DNA of 36,699 nt from Bacteroidetes bacterium CG18_big_fil_WC_8_21_14_2_50_41_14 (GCA_002771745.1 PCUL01000090.1:1-36699), one strand, 5' to 3'. Positions 6,673 to 17,000 are shown, counted from the first letter of the stretch. Made by a program: numbers and translations. Notes: generated from the letters alone by a model not told the origin.

Positions 6673-8682
6673 ATGAAAAAGCGCAATCTGTTTTTATCTC
6701 TGACAATCCTGCTTTCCTTGCAAACTTTGTTTGCACAAAATCAACAACCCGATTATCGAAAGTTGCATTATCTCTCCAAAGAAGAAATGGAGTTGAAGGT
6801 TGATTTTTCGAAAGATTTTATTGCTACCGATCCTCCTGAAGGAACCATTTACAACGTGGCGGAGTTTGATCAGATGCAGGCCGTGTTGGTACGCTACCCA
6901 TTTGGAGTGCCCGTTGAATTAATCCGCGAGATGGCGGAAAATACCACCGTCACAACCATTGTGGCCAATGCCAGCCAGCAACAGACGGTCATTAATACCT
7001 ATACCAGTAACAATGTAAATCTGAGTAATTGTAACTTTTTATTGGCACCTACCGACAGCTATTGGGTACGCGATTATGGTCCCTGGTTTGTTTTTGATGG
7101 CAACAAGCAGCCCGGTATTGTCGATTTTCCATACAATCGTCCACGCCCAAACGACAACAACATCCCGGCCAGGGTAGCAGCCGAGCTTGAAATCAACCTT
7201 TTCGGGATGAACCTGATCAGCACAGGCGGAAATTACATGTGCGACGGGTTGGGGATGGCTTCAAGCACTGATCTTGTATTGGATGAAAATCCAACCTTAA
7301 CTATCACTCAGGTAAACGGATTTGTTAACGATTACCTGGGGAACTCTCCCTATATGGTTCTGGAAGACCCGTTGGGAGAATACATAAAACACATCGACTG
7401 TTGGGGGAAATTTCTTTCACCGGGTAAAGTACTGATCGGACAGGTTCCGGAAACGGACAACCGGTATCAGGATTATGAAAATACTGCCAATTATTTTGCC
7501 AACACAACAAGTTCCTGGGGCATTCCGTATGAAGTGGTCAGGGTATTTACTCCGGGCACTTTTCCCAATACGCCTTATACCAATTCCACCATACTCAATA
7601 AAAAAGTATTGGTTCCAATCACCGGGAGCCAATGGGACGATCAGGCGTTGGCAGTTTACGAAGAAGCCATGCCGGGTTACGAAATCATCGGGATCATGTA
7701 TGATGGTTGGGAAAATACCGATGCACTCCATTGTCGCACGAAGGGCGTTGCCGATATCGGCATGTTGCGTATCAATCATATCCCCTTGATGGGAGACCTG
7801 TATTATGCTGACCATTATGAGATAACTGCGGATTTGATTGCATACAGTGGCGAACAGATTTATCAGGATTCCGTTTTTGTTTATTACCGTCAGGACGGCG
7901 GCACTTTTGAGCAGGTGCTGATGCAACACGTGACGGGTGATACCTATACAGGAACCATTGAAAATATTGATCAGGGAGCTACCGTAGAATATTATTTATT
8001 TGCCGCAGATGAGTCGGGCCGCAGGTCGTTTTGCCCCTATATTGGAGAACCCGATCCCTTTGAGTTTCATGTGGCGGTATTGCCCGGACTAACCTTCCAT
8101 CCCGATTCAGTGTTGTTTGAAACGGAGGAGGATATGATCATGGGGTTGCCACTACAAGTGGTTAATAACTCAAACAGTGGTATCATGATCAGCTCCATTA
8201 CAGAGATAGGTGATGAATTTATGTGGTTCGTTGATCAGATGCCCTCGCTGCCTTTGTTCCTTCCATCGGGCGACAGCCTGTCGCTGTTGATTAAATGCGA
8301 TATACCCGTAAAATATATTGGAACACTCATCACCGATTCTCTATTTGTGTCCACGGGATCGGGTCTGTTTGCTGTAAGGATTATGATTGATAGCGATTTG
8401 ATTTCTTCATCCAATATCATGGGATTTTCGCCCAAGCCGATGGTGTATCCTAACCCTGCTTCCTTCAGATTAAATTTGAATTTTGAAAGCACTCCGGGCG
8501 ACGTGGTTCAGGTCATCCTGTACCGGCTTTCGGGCGAACAGGAATTGAATCAATCATTTGTCTCCTATGACGGCCAGGTAATCAGTTTGATACTTCCTGA
8601 GACCTTAAAATCAGGAACCTATGTCTATCGGGTTGTTTCACCCACCAATACCGTTGCCGGGAAAGTGGTCGTTATCAGGTAA
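6673..8682 (+). CDS. Secreted peptidylarginine deiminase, PPAD-like, T9SS cargo
   Basis: Predicted extracellular enzyme converting peptidyl-arginine to citrulline plus ammonia. A signal peptide (MKKRNLFLSL...LFAQ) precedes a deiminase domain at about residues 55-390. Residues match the Porphyromonas gingivalis PPAD active site in order and spacing: Asp134 (SYWVRDYG), His240 and Asp242 (IKHIDCWGK), Asn304 (YTNST) and nucleophile Cys354 (ALHCRT). Arg156 and Arg158 (NRPRPND) match PPAD Arg152/Arg154, which hold the carboxylate of a C-terminal arginine. An Ig-like domain follows (to about 470), ending GEPDPFEFHV as in PPAD, then a further beta-rich domain not expected in PPAD, and a T9SS sorting domain from about residue 590 (VYPNPAS...KVVVIR). 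At 669 residues it is longer than PPAD (about 556). The free amino acid derivative agmatine is a less likely substrate. Confidence 0.9.
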   Translation: MKKRNLFLSLTILLSLQTLFAQNQQPDYRKLHYLSKEEMELKVDFSKDFIATDPPEGTIYNVAEFDQMQAVLVRYPFGVPVELIREMAENTTVTTIVANASQQQTVINTYTSNNVNLSNCNFLLAPTDSYWVRDYGPWFVFDGNKQPGIVDFPYNRPRPNDNNIPARVAAELEINLFGMNLISTGGNYMCDGLGMASSTDLVLDENPTLTITQVNGFVNDYLGNSPYMVLEDPLGEYIKHIDCWGKFLSPGKVLIGQVPETDNRYQDYENTANYFANTTSSWGIPYEVVRVFTPGTFPNTPYTNSTILNKKVLVPITGSQWDDQALAVYEEAMPGYEIIGIMYDGWENTDALHCRTKGVADIGMLRINHIPLMGDLYYADHYEITADLIAYSGEQIYQDSVFVYYRQDGGTFEQVLMQHVTGDTYTGTIENIDQGATVEYYLFAADESGRRSFCPYIGEPDPFEFHVAVLPGLTFHPDSVLFETEEDMIMGLPLQVVNNSNSGIMISSITEIGDEFMWFVDQMPSLPLFLPSGDSLSLLIKCDIPVKYIGTLITDSLFVSTGSGLFAVRIMIDSDLISSSNIMGFSPKPMVYPNPASFRLNLNFESTPGDVVQVILYRLSGEQELNQSFVSYDGQVISLILPETLKSGTYVYRVVSPTNTVAGKVVVIR

Positions 8683-8694
8683 AGCAGCTATTGT

Positions 8695-8814
8695 TCAAAC
8701 CAGTACGAAAGTAAGGTAAACTGCAGCTCCCAAGGATGCCACAACAATCCAAAAGGTAATGAGTGGTGGTAGTTTGTCTTTGTCAGGATCGTAGTCGAAA
8801 GGGCTATTTGGCAT
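8695..8814 (-). CDS. 39-residue single-pass membrane protein
   Basis: Small ORF, ATG at 8814, TGA at 8695. It begins MPNSPFDYDPDKDKLPP and continues with one strongly hydrophobic helix (LITFWIVVASLGAAVYLTFVLV) to the stop. The acidic, proline-rich N-terminus followed by one membrane span is a sensible protein rather than a random frame. It begins 12 bp after the stop of the outer-membrane protein gene on the same strand, so it is probably its operon partner. Function unknown; homologues would confirm that it is real. Confidence 0.55.
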   Translation of the reverse strand: MPNSPFDYDPDKDKLPPLITFWIVVASLGAAVYLTFVLV

Positions 8815-8826
8815 TGTCGTTTTTTT

Positions 8827-10038
8827 TTAAGGAAGTTTATCCAAACGTTCACCTGCTTTAAAGGCTACCACAAAAGCGTCAACAATTCCATTGGTACTTC
8901 TCAATTCATTTCTCTTTTCTCGGGCCGTTTCATAGTTTGAAAATGAACCGATCGTATAGATAAAGAAACCGTTGTGGGTATTTTGCTTTATTTGCGATGC
9001 AGGCAGGTTATACATGCTGCTCAGCTTATCAATGGAAATGGCATTCCCATATTTGGCCCTGATTTGTACCCGGTATTCTATGGCGGAAGTTACTTGTTTT
9101 TCGATAATCGGCTTTTCAACGACTTTTTCAACAACCTCTTCAACAACAGGTTCTACAGGTTTTTCCTTTTTTGGTGGTTCTACCGGCTGGCTTAAGACGG
9201 GCGGAGCCACAAAGAGCATATCAATTTCAGCAGGTTGAACAGGATGGTTTTGGGCAGGGTGCTCGTTTTGTGATTTTTTTGAAGATTCGAAGTAATCGAA
9301 ATCCTCTGATTTTGTTCGTTTATTTTGCCCGAATTTAAATGTGATTCCAAGCGAGGAGTAATTGTACACGTCATACTTAAAGCCACTCTCCCTGCCATCG
9401 AGCATATCGGAATTTAATCCGCGGTTTGATGATTCAAGATTGAGCGCCCATTGATCCGTTAAACGAAATTTCAAACCCATACCGCCAATAAGTACTCCTT
9501 CAATGGTTCTGCCATTAATACCATTTCCATTACCATAACCTACTTTTCGGAGCACTTTTTTTGTCGACAACGCCATCAATTCGCTGTTGTAGTTTGTCAG
9601 GCCCAAACCGGCGACAAGATACACATCCCAAAATTGATCGTCCTGGTAAGGAAAAAATATGTTTCGGATACTGATGGTAGAATTCAGATTAAACTCAATG
9701 TAATTGGCCTCGAAATACAGATTTGATGGCCTGCGAGTTCCGGCAAGTTTACCAGTTAAAGCCTGCGCCCTTACCCCGAAAACAGGGGATATCTGAAAAC
9801 CGAGTTGCAGACCTCCGGCAAATCTCCATTCATTTTCATTTTTGGTAACCGGCACGTACTGATATTGTTTTATATCACCAAAAAACAGGCTGGTTCCGCC
9901 GCTGGCGTTGAGTATCCAATGCCGACGAAAATCCGTAGTTGAATTGAACGACTGTGAAAAAACAGGTGTACCTGTCATGGCGAATAGGAGTGAGAGAGGT
10001 ACAATAATCCGTAAAAATGAGCTTTTTAACAGTAGCAT
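8827..10038 (-). CDS. Outer-membrane beta-barrel protein with C-terminal SPOR-like domain
   Basis: Predicted outer-membrane protein of 403 residues. A signal peptide (cleavage near VFSQS, residue about 29) leads into a barrel region (about 35-240) with alternating strands and the common Bacteroidota barrel features: GGTSLFFGD near the start and YNYSSLGITFKFG as the closing strand. A Pro/Glu/Val-rich linker follows (about 265-310, EPVVEEVVEKVVEKP). The last 90 residues look like a SPOR-type module (YRVQIRAKYGN...GFFIYTIGSFSNYETAREKRNELRS), which in known proteins binds denuded peptidoglycan. The protein may tether outer membrane to cell wall. No specific pathway can be assigned. Confidence 0.75.
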   Translation of the reverse strand: MLLLKSSFLRIIVPLSLLFAMTGTPVFSQSFNSTTDFRRHWILNASGGTSLFFGDIKQYQYVPVTKNENEWRFAGGLQLGFQISPVFGVRAQALTGKLAGTRRPSNLYFEANYIEFNLNSTISIRNIFFPYQDDQFWDVYLVAGLGLTNYNSELMALSTKKVLRKVGYGNGNGINGRTIEGVLIGGMGLKFRLTDQWALNLESSNRGLNSDMLDGRESGFKYDVYNYSSLGITFKFGQNKRTKSEDFDYFESSKKSQNEHPAQNHPVQPAEIDMLFVAPPVLSQPVEPPKKEKPVEPVVEEVVEKVVEKPIIEKQVTSAIEYRVQIRAKYGNAISIDKLSSMYNLPASQIKQNTHNGFFIYTIGSFSNYETAREKRNELRSTNGIVDAFVVAFKAGERLDKLP

Positions 10039-10141
10039 AGCGGCAGATGATTATAATGATTAGGCCTATCAATCTGGTAAAACAAGTACACAGCTTTTTA
10101 ATGACCTAAAAATAAATAAAAACCGGGTGCTTTAATTTGCC

Positions 10142-11866
10142 TTATCCATTAATTATCGCCAACCAATTGTTAATATCTTCGAGTTGAACAGCCGGTATAC
10201 TCAACTTATTTTTTTTTCGGTATCCATTCAGCGTCTGCAGGATGACTGTAGGCTTGGCTTCTTTTAGAGCTGCCGGGGAACTGAATCCGGCGGGGGCAAG
10301 ATGCGGTGCCCAATCACTGTGAATGCCGAGTATTGCAAAGTCATCGCCGGCAAATGATTTCTTCACGATTTCAGGCCGCATCTGAGGGAAAAACAACACC
10401 TCCTGAATGGAGGATTGATTGGTCATAATCATCACCAAACGGTCGATGCCAATCCCCATTCCTGATGTCGGAGGCATGCCGTATTCCATGGCACGTAAGA
10501 AGTCCTGATCGATGAACATGGCTTCATCGTCGCCTTTTTCTGCCAGTTTCATTTGATCTTCAAATCGCTGACGTTGATCGATGGGATCGTTAAGTTCGGT
10601 ATAGGCATTTGCCAATTCTTTGCCATTTACCATCAATTCAAAACGCTCTGTTAATTCAGGATTGTCTCTGTGGCGTTTGCACAGCGGTGACATTTCAACA
10701 GGGTAATCCGTTATAAAGGTGGGTTGTATAAATTTCGATTCACATTTTTCACCAAAAATTTCATCAATCAGTTTTCCTTTTCCCATGGAAGGATCTGTTT
10801 CAACACCAAGTTTTTTGGCCGTATCCTGCAACTCTTGTTCGTTCATCCCGCTTACATCGATGCCGGTGAATTCTTCGATTGCTCCCAGGATAGACAAACG
10901 ACGAAAAGGAACTTTGAAATCGATTACCTGTTTTCCAACCTGTACCTGAGTGGTTCCGTGCAGTTCAAGTGCGATCGTCTCGATCATGCGTTCGGTCAGC
11001 TCCATCATCCAGAAGTAATCCTTGTAAGCCACATAGAGTTCCATTTGTGTAAACTCAGGGTTGTGGAAACGATCCATTCCTTCGTTACGGAAGTCTTTGG
11101 CAAACTCATAAACACCTTCGAAGCCGCCGATGATCAGTCGTTTTAGATAAAGTTCGTTGGCCACGCGCAAATAGAGTGGTATGTTTAAGGCGTTGTGGTG
11201 AGTCATAAACGGACGAGCGGCCGCGCCACCCGGAATGGCTTGTAAAATGGGGGTTTCTACTTCAAGATATCCCTTGTCGTTCAGAAAATCACGCATCGAC
11301 CTGATGACCCGGGCACGTTTAACGAACACGTCTTTTACCTTGTCGTTCACAATTAAATCAACATATCGCTGGCGATACCGCTGATCGGGATCGGTAAAGG
11401 CATCGTATACCACTCCCTCTTTTTCCTTTACTATAGGAAGCGGGCGCAACGACTTCGATAAGATGGTAAACGACTGAACATGAATGGTTATCTCTCCCAT
11501 TTGTGTTGTAAAAACATATCCGGTTACCCCGATGATGTCACCAATATCGAGCAACCGTTTAAACACCGTATTGTACATGGTTTTGTCGTCTCCCTGGCAA
11601 ATTTCATCCCGTTTGAAATAAAGCTGAATTCGTCCCGTGGAATCCATCAATTCCACAAATGAGGCGGCACCCATGATCCGGCGGCTCATGATTCGTCCTG
11701 CCATGCATACTTCCTGAAAAAGGCTGTTGTCTTGAGGGTATTTCTTCAATACCTCGGAAGCAAAAGCATTCACATGAATTTCTTCCGGTGGAAAGGCATT
11801 GATGTTGAGTTTATTTAGTTCTGTCAGTGCATCACGCCTGATCTGTTCCTGTTCGCTAAGTTGCAT
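10142..11866 (-). CDS. lysS: Lysyl-tRNA synthetase, class II
   Basis: Attaches lysine to tRNA-Lys in the cytoplasm. An N-terminal OB-fold anticodon-binding domain (about residues 55-175) precedes the class II catalytic domain. Motif 2 appears as FRNEGMDRFHNPEFTQME and motif 3 as GMGIGIDRLVMIMT. At 574 residues it is longer than E. coli LysS (505) because of a C-terminal extension of about 75 residues after the catalytic core (...QMRPEIVKKSF onward), which I recall as usual for Bacteroidota. The promoter -7 box (11883-11890) sits directly after the terminator of the upstream gene. It appears monocistronic, with a 103-bp gap to the next gene downstream. Confidence 0.96.
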   Translation of the reverse strand: MQLSEQEQIRRDALTELNKLNINAFPPEEIHVNAFASEVLKKYPQDNSLFQEVCMAGRIMSRRIMGAASFVELMDSTGRIQLYFKRDEICQGDDKTMYNTVFKRLLDIGDIIGVTGYVFTTQMGEITIHVQSFTILSKSLRPLPIVKEKEGVVYDAFTDPDQRYRQRYVDLIVNDKVKDVFVKRARVIRSMRDFLNDKGYLEVETPILQAIPGGAAARPFMTHHNALNIPLYLRVANELYLKRLIIGGFEGVYEFAKDFRNEGMDRFHNPEFTQMELYVAYKDYFWMMELTERMIETIALELHGTTQVQVGKQVIDFKVPFRRLSILGAIEEFTGIDVSGMNEQELQDTAKKLGVETDPSMGKGKLIDEIFGEKCESKFIQPTFITDYPVEMSPLCKRHRDNPELTERFELMVNGKELANAYTELNDPIDQRQRFEDQMKLAEKGDDEAMFIDQDFLRAMEYGMPPTSGMGIGIDRLVMIMTNQSSIQEVLFFPQMRPEIVKKSFAGDDFAILGIHSDWAPHLAPAGFSSPAALKEAKPTVILQTLNGYRKKNKLSIPAVQLEDINNWLAIING

Positions 11867-11882
11867 GGTGATAAAATTTTGG

Positions 11883-11890
11883 CAAAGATA
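11883..11890 (-). promoter_or_regulatory. -7 box of lysS, abutting an upstream terminator
   Basis: TATCTTTG on the minus strand (11890-11883) matches TAnnTTTG and lies 16 nt before the lysS ATG. It begins at the end of the T-tract that follows the 11896-11928 hairpin, so the -33 region must lie inside that hairpin. Confidence 0.55.
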
Positions 11891-11895
11891 AAAAA

Positions 11896-11928
11896 AGCTG
11901 CCTGTTCAAAAGAAAAGAACAGGCAGCT
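11896..11928 (-). terminator. Rho-independent terminator of the T9SS gene at 11952-13964
   Basis: An exact 12-bp stem, AGCTGCCTGTTC (11896-11907) with GAACAGGCAGCT (11917-11928), encloses a 9-nt loop. On the minus strand it is followed by a run of seven T. It lies 23 bp past the stop of the T9SS gene. Confidence 0.85.
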
Positions 11929-11951
11929 ATTCAAGGTTTAATTACAAACGA

Positions 11952-13964
11952 CTAGAGGACCGTTATTTTTTTGCGGATTACCTGATTGGTATTGGTTTTT
12001 ATATCCAATACATACACTCCGTGGCTCAGGTGGCTGATGTCAACCGTGGTGCCTGAGAAGTTGTTTTTCTGTAAAACAACACTTCCGGTGGATGAGTACA
12101 GGGTAAGCCGGGCATTTACAAGTCCGCTAATATTTAATTGATCGTGTGCAGGATTAGGATAAACCGAAATCAAAGATAGAGGTGTTTCTTCCGTTCCCAC
12201 ATAGTCAATACTATAGTTTACTTTGTATTGCTTATGAGTAAAGAGATTTTCTGCATACACATCAATCATGGCGGTACCTGGAACGGCAAAAGCCATGCTG
12301 GTAAGCATCAGGGCTCCACTATTCATTGGAACACCCACGATCACCGGTTCTTCAACTGTTCCCTCGGGAAGTTGAACGTCATATTCATAAACATTGGGAT
12401 CGAACCCTTCGAGAGGCACACCGTCGAGGGTGATTGAACTGAGGCGTGCTTCATTTGAAAATACAGTGTTCTGTAAGCCGTAGGCCGTTTGTTTCACTTC
12501 TTTTGTCGAAGCATCCTGCACAATCACTGCTATCATCAGGTCATCATATTCCTCCACATTGGTGGATGACAGGTCATAATTATATGAAAACTGAATGGGG
12601 GTGCCATTAACAAACGATGTGGAAGCTCCATTGGCATCGGGCATCATTTTCATCATGACATGGTGAAATTCCGTTTCGCCGTTCGTGGCCACATTTTGAG
12701 TGGTAACCTTTTCAATTACAATGTTAAATACTTTTAATGAGGAGGTGCTGGCGAAAGGAAGGATGTTGGTTGTGATGTTGATGTTTGATCCGGAAATGGT
12801 AAAGGTAGAAGCAATATCCAACGTGGAGGTTAACTGAATGGCATTGTTATATGCGGTATTAACATTTGAGACATTGGTGGCTACGTTGGCTCCGTTACAA
12901 AACAAATCAGGAACAAAACTCACCCCATAAAATGCCCTGCGTGTGCCACCTTCGGCTGTATAATAAGGATCGCCTGAACCGGGCCAGTTCATCTGATATT
13001 TTACCAGGGTGATATCATCTTCGTGCGAAGTGCACCAAGGCACAAATGAAGAATTAAAGCTTGCACACGGACTACAGGTTGAGCTGGTGAATTCTTCAAA
13101 AAGAGGCACTCTGGGTAAAACGATGGTTTGGAATTCAATGGGTTTAACCAGCGTATCGTTGGCTGGATCCAGGTCGGATTGACCATTGACGCTGTTAATA
13201 AACATTTTAAGGTTGTGTTGCCCCGATGGGGAAATCCACATTCCATCAAAAGAGAATTCTGCTGTTTGGAGAAATGAAAGGTTCAACCCCGAGAAAGTAG
13301 AGTCGCGTTCAATTCCTGAATAGGAAACCCAGGTAACGTTTACCTCATCAATCACCGTGTTTCCAAGGTTCACTACCGATCCCATCACCGGAACCGGACC
13401 GGTAATTACACTGGGGACGAGAATATTGGCCAGTTTACAGTCGAAAGCGGAGGGGGCAAACATCAATACATCATCAAGGTACCAGTCTTGAACTGAGGCC
13501 ATGTTTCCGGTTAAGTAAAAACTAAACCTGAAATTTGAACTGGATATCTGATCACCGGTAAGCATAATACTTATTTCTTCCGGACCAATATCCTGATTTG
13601 GGGTTTTTTCCCATACAGATACCCAGGTGCTTCCGTTTGCAATGGCCAATCCAATGGTCAACCCCGACCCTGATCTTTTGTAGAAGTGTTTAAACATCAA
13701 TACGGCGGTATCTACCGAAGTCATGTTGGTATAAGGTGACATGAGGCGACAGGTTCCATTGTAGGCAAAACCTTCAAACTTGCATTCAGGAGAAGAACCA
13801 CCAGCCAATGCCGTTGAGCTAATGTCCCAACCTGAAGTTAAAGGAAGTGCTGTCCATCCTGCAGGAGGCATGATACCTGAACTAAAGTCTTCGCTTAATA
13901 AGGTCTGCGCATTGAGAAACCCGGTAAGCAATAAACCTACCAGTAAAAAGTACATTTTTTTCAT
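11952..13964 (-). CDS. T9SS cargo with adhesin-like and Omp28/thioredoxin-like domains
   Basis: Secreted multidomain protein of 670 residues from the ATG at 13964. This start gives a clean signal peptide (MKKMYFLLVGLLLTGFLNAQ); a 15-codon extension upstream does not. Order: a cleaved-adhesin/choice-of-anchor jelly roll (about 22-185, SEDFSSGIMPPAGW...DWYLDDVLMF), a CARDB-like Ig domain (about 188-280), an Omp28-like thioredoxin-fold domain (about 285-510) with a CSPC pair (Cys297, Cys300) in EEFTSSTCSPC, a cadherin-like beta-sandwich (about 520-595) and a T9SS sorting domain (VYPNPAHDQLNIS...KKITVL). Function unknown; surface attachment with a redox or structural disulfide domain is plausible. 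It ends at a strong terminator. Confidence 0.8.
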   Translation of the reverse strand: MKKMYFLLVGLLLTGFLNAQTLLSEDFSSGIMPPAGWTALPLTSGWDISSTALAGGSSPECKFEGFAYNGTCRLMSPYTNMTSVDTAVLMFKHFYKRSGSGLTIGLAIANGSTWVSVWEKTPNQDIGPEEISIMLTGDQISSSNFRFSFYLTGNMASVQDWYLDDVLMFAPSAFDCKLANILVPSVITGPVPVMGSVVNLGNTVIDEVNVTWVSYSGIERDSTFSGLNLSFLQTAEFSFDGMWISPSGQHNLKMFINSVNGQSDLDPANDTLVKPIEFQTIVLPRVPLFEEFTSSTCSPCASFNSSFVPWCTSHEDDITLVKYQMNWPGSGDPYYTAEGGTRRAFYGVSFVPDLFCNGANVATNVSNVNTAYNNAIQLTSTLDIASTFTISGSNINITTNILPFASTSSLKVFNIVIEKVTTQNVATNGETEFHHVMMKMMPDANGASTSFVNGTPIQFSYNYDLSSTNVEEYDDLMIAVIVQDASTKEVKQTAYGLQNTVFSNEARLSSITLDGVPLEGFDPNVYEYDVQLPEGTVEEPVIVGVPMNSGALMLTSMAFAVPGTAMIDVYAENLFTHKQYKVNYSIDYVGTEETPLSLISVYPNPAHDQLNISGLVNARLTLYSSTGSVVLQKNNFSGTTVDISHLSHGVYVLDIKTNTNQVIRKKITVL

Positions 13965-14048
13965 AGTTATTGAATTGTTAGTTAATGAAACACGTGTAAA
14001 ATTAATCAAAAAATCACAAAATGGTTATTCATATCAAAAAAAGATGCG

Positions 14049-17000
14049 TCATTTAACAATCATATTTTCCGTAACACTAAAATGATCATTGCTGATGATC
14101 AATAAATAACGGCCAGGTTCAACATCAGTAATATAAACAGGAACTTCTAAAGTGCTTTCATTTGAAGAATTAATAAGCATCCTGTAAAAGACAACCTTAC
14201 CAGTTAAATCGTATATGGAAATGGTGAATTTTTTTAAATTTTTATTTTCAATGGAAATAATAAATTCGCCATTTGATGGATTTGGATAGAGTTGCATCTC
14301 CGGATTTGTGATTTCTCCAATGTTTGTACAATCCACAAAGTCAATGGTTGTTTCGATCTCGTCCCAACAGCGGTACCCATTGGTCACTTTTAGCTGAATA
14401 ACCCGTTCGCCATAGCCATTGAAAAGGGTATTGGTATCCACAACGATGAAGTGAGTAACCTCTCCTGTTGACCATTGGCATAAATTAAACGGATAGCCTG
14501 AATATAGTGTAATGGACTGACCTCCACACAAAATAGTGTCTGTAAACAGATTAATAACCGGAGAGGGAATCGCTTCGATGAAGATCGAATCTAGGGCAAA
14601 AACAGTGTCGTTTCCTGCACGAACGCGGTACCAGGCACTTTGTTCGGCAATGGCTACCGGGTTTTGCTCATCAGATTCAAATCCCTCAGGAACGGAATTC
14701 CAGTAATAAGTGAGATGGGTAATTGGTCCAAATGGCTGTGCTGTAAGCTGAAAACTGGTTCCCGAGCACATGGAGGTATCTCCGGTGGCGGTTCCTGCTT
14801 TTACCTGTATGGTGGATACATCCAGTTTAACGGGAACATCGGCCCCGGGTATCAAAGGATCATTCGTTAACAGGCGCACCAGAGCTGAATAGGAACCCTT
14901 CAACATGGCATGCGTATCAAATTGTACTTCCACCTCTGCGGTATCACCAGGACTAACAATTGTGGTGACGGGATTGATAGTCAGCCAGCCATCCAGATCA
15001 ATTGAGTAGTCTTCAACTTCTCCCAAAGCATATTCTGTACAGGGATCTGGAGTTTCGTCGTTGGTAAGAACAATACGTAATCGCGTGGTGGAACTGACTA
15101 AATTTGCCGGAGGAGAGATAATGCCTCTGTAAGGCCCGACTCCCGGGCTTCCGTCAAGGACAATATTTTCATCAACAGTAAATTCACCATCTTCATTCCA
15201 GTCGATCCATGCTCCACATTGATCGGATGGCCAGTTGGGATCGCCATTGGTAATCACTATCGGGTAGCTTTGGCCCAGCTTTACCAAAATGGTCAGGTCG
15301 GTAAAATCACCGTAATTTTCCTGTCCCGATCCATGGTTGAATAACCCCACCTGCACTCTTTTGATATACTCATTAAGCCCACCACCGGAAGCAGTGCAGT
15401 AGGTTGGGGTTTTAACTGTTTTGGTCGCAGGAAAAGGAGAAGCTTCAATATGCAGGTCAAGTTGCCCGGTATTCACCAATTCAATTTTTTTAACCGATGA
15501 TGAATCCATGGACAGGCTTTCGTAAATGCTGTCGGTTAATAGCGTGATGTGTGCATCACCCCATTGGGTTGACGTTCGGGAAGCACCTGATTCTTTGTTT
15601 CCCTGATAAAGAGCGGTTACTTTATAATCGTAATACCCATAATCGGGCAGTGCATCCTGGAAAACAGTATCGGTGGTGGTTGAAATCAGGTTGTATCCCC
15701 TGTAAAGGTCAAAATGCAAAAATCCCGGGCTCAGGTTATATGACCAGCTGAGCTGACAGACACCGGTTTCGAAGTCTACCGAAGCCGTCAGGTTTTCGGG
15801 TTTAACCATTGGATTAAGCCTGTAAGGAGAAGTGTAACTCATGGCTGTCCCCGTTCGGTTATCCGTCCATGCCGGATAAACCCAGGCATCCTGAGCCGTT
15901 ATACCCAGATAATCACCAAAATAATTATCCACAAGTCCCGGAATGGGGGTGGGAGTAAAAGCAACATCGCTCACCTTGAAATCTTCCCAGGTTTCGCCTC
16001 CATCTTCTGAATTAGCACAATAAACTTCCAGTTCGGTGACGCTTGTATTCCGGTCATCATAAAAGATGGCACTTAGTGCTCCGTTGGACGGATCGCAGAC
16101 AATCCACGGAAAAAAGTGCTTTTTGCCCAGACCACTTTCATCCTGATTTATTTTAATGGGTTCCGACCAGGTATTACCCTCATCAGATGATCTAATCATA
16201 TATACATCCACATCATCTCCGGTATTGATTCCCGGAACTCCAATGTTTGCCCATGTAACGTAAATATTTCCCCGGTAGTAACCGTAGCTGACATCCACGG
16301 TGGCCGAAGGAAATGAATTGACCCTGATATTTTTACCTGCTTCTGTTGTGCGAATCCCTTTGATATTATCCAATATCCTGTTGGCAGGCGACCAGGTGGT
16401 ACCACCGTCCAGTGATTTTGAAAAGCCGATGGCACTCTCATCGGCAGGCCAGCTGTCGTATACCGCCCAAACGGCGTATACTTCTCCGTGGGGTCCCACG
16501 CTCAGGTTTACCCCCTGGTTGTGACTTCCGGCAAGTATGTCTGTGCTAATGGCTTTTTTGGAAGTCCAGTTAGCTCCATGATTGTGGGATAAAGCGACCG
16601 CAATTTCAGTGTCCAGCAGCCCGCCATATTCGGTCCAGGCAACGTATAAGTTTCCAATATAGGGACTTATAGCGATATTGTCAATCCACAGGTGGTTTTT
16701 ATCGGCCATGATTCCCGGGTTGGGGCTTATCATTTTTGAGGTCCAGGTAGAACCTTGGTTTTCTGAGTAGGAAATCCCCACTCCTCCATAAAGACTAATA
16801 TAGTTGATAAACCATCTGCCATCCAGTCCGATGGCTGCTGCCGGATCTCCTGAATTATCTCCTGAAACGCCCTCAATTTTTCCTTCCCAGATTTCGCCTG
16901 CATCATGAGAGTGAAATTCATCTGCTCCGTAGATGAAACCAAGTGGGTTTTCGCTTGAATTGTTGCTGTTGAGTATAGTTTCAGGATCGTTTGGGTCAAC

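Noticed and set aside
7417-7929. 170-codon minus-strand ORF within the PPAD-like gene
   Set aside because: It is antisense to conserved active-site codons; a shadow of the real frame without its own signals.
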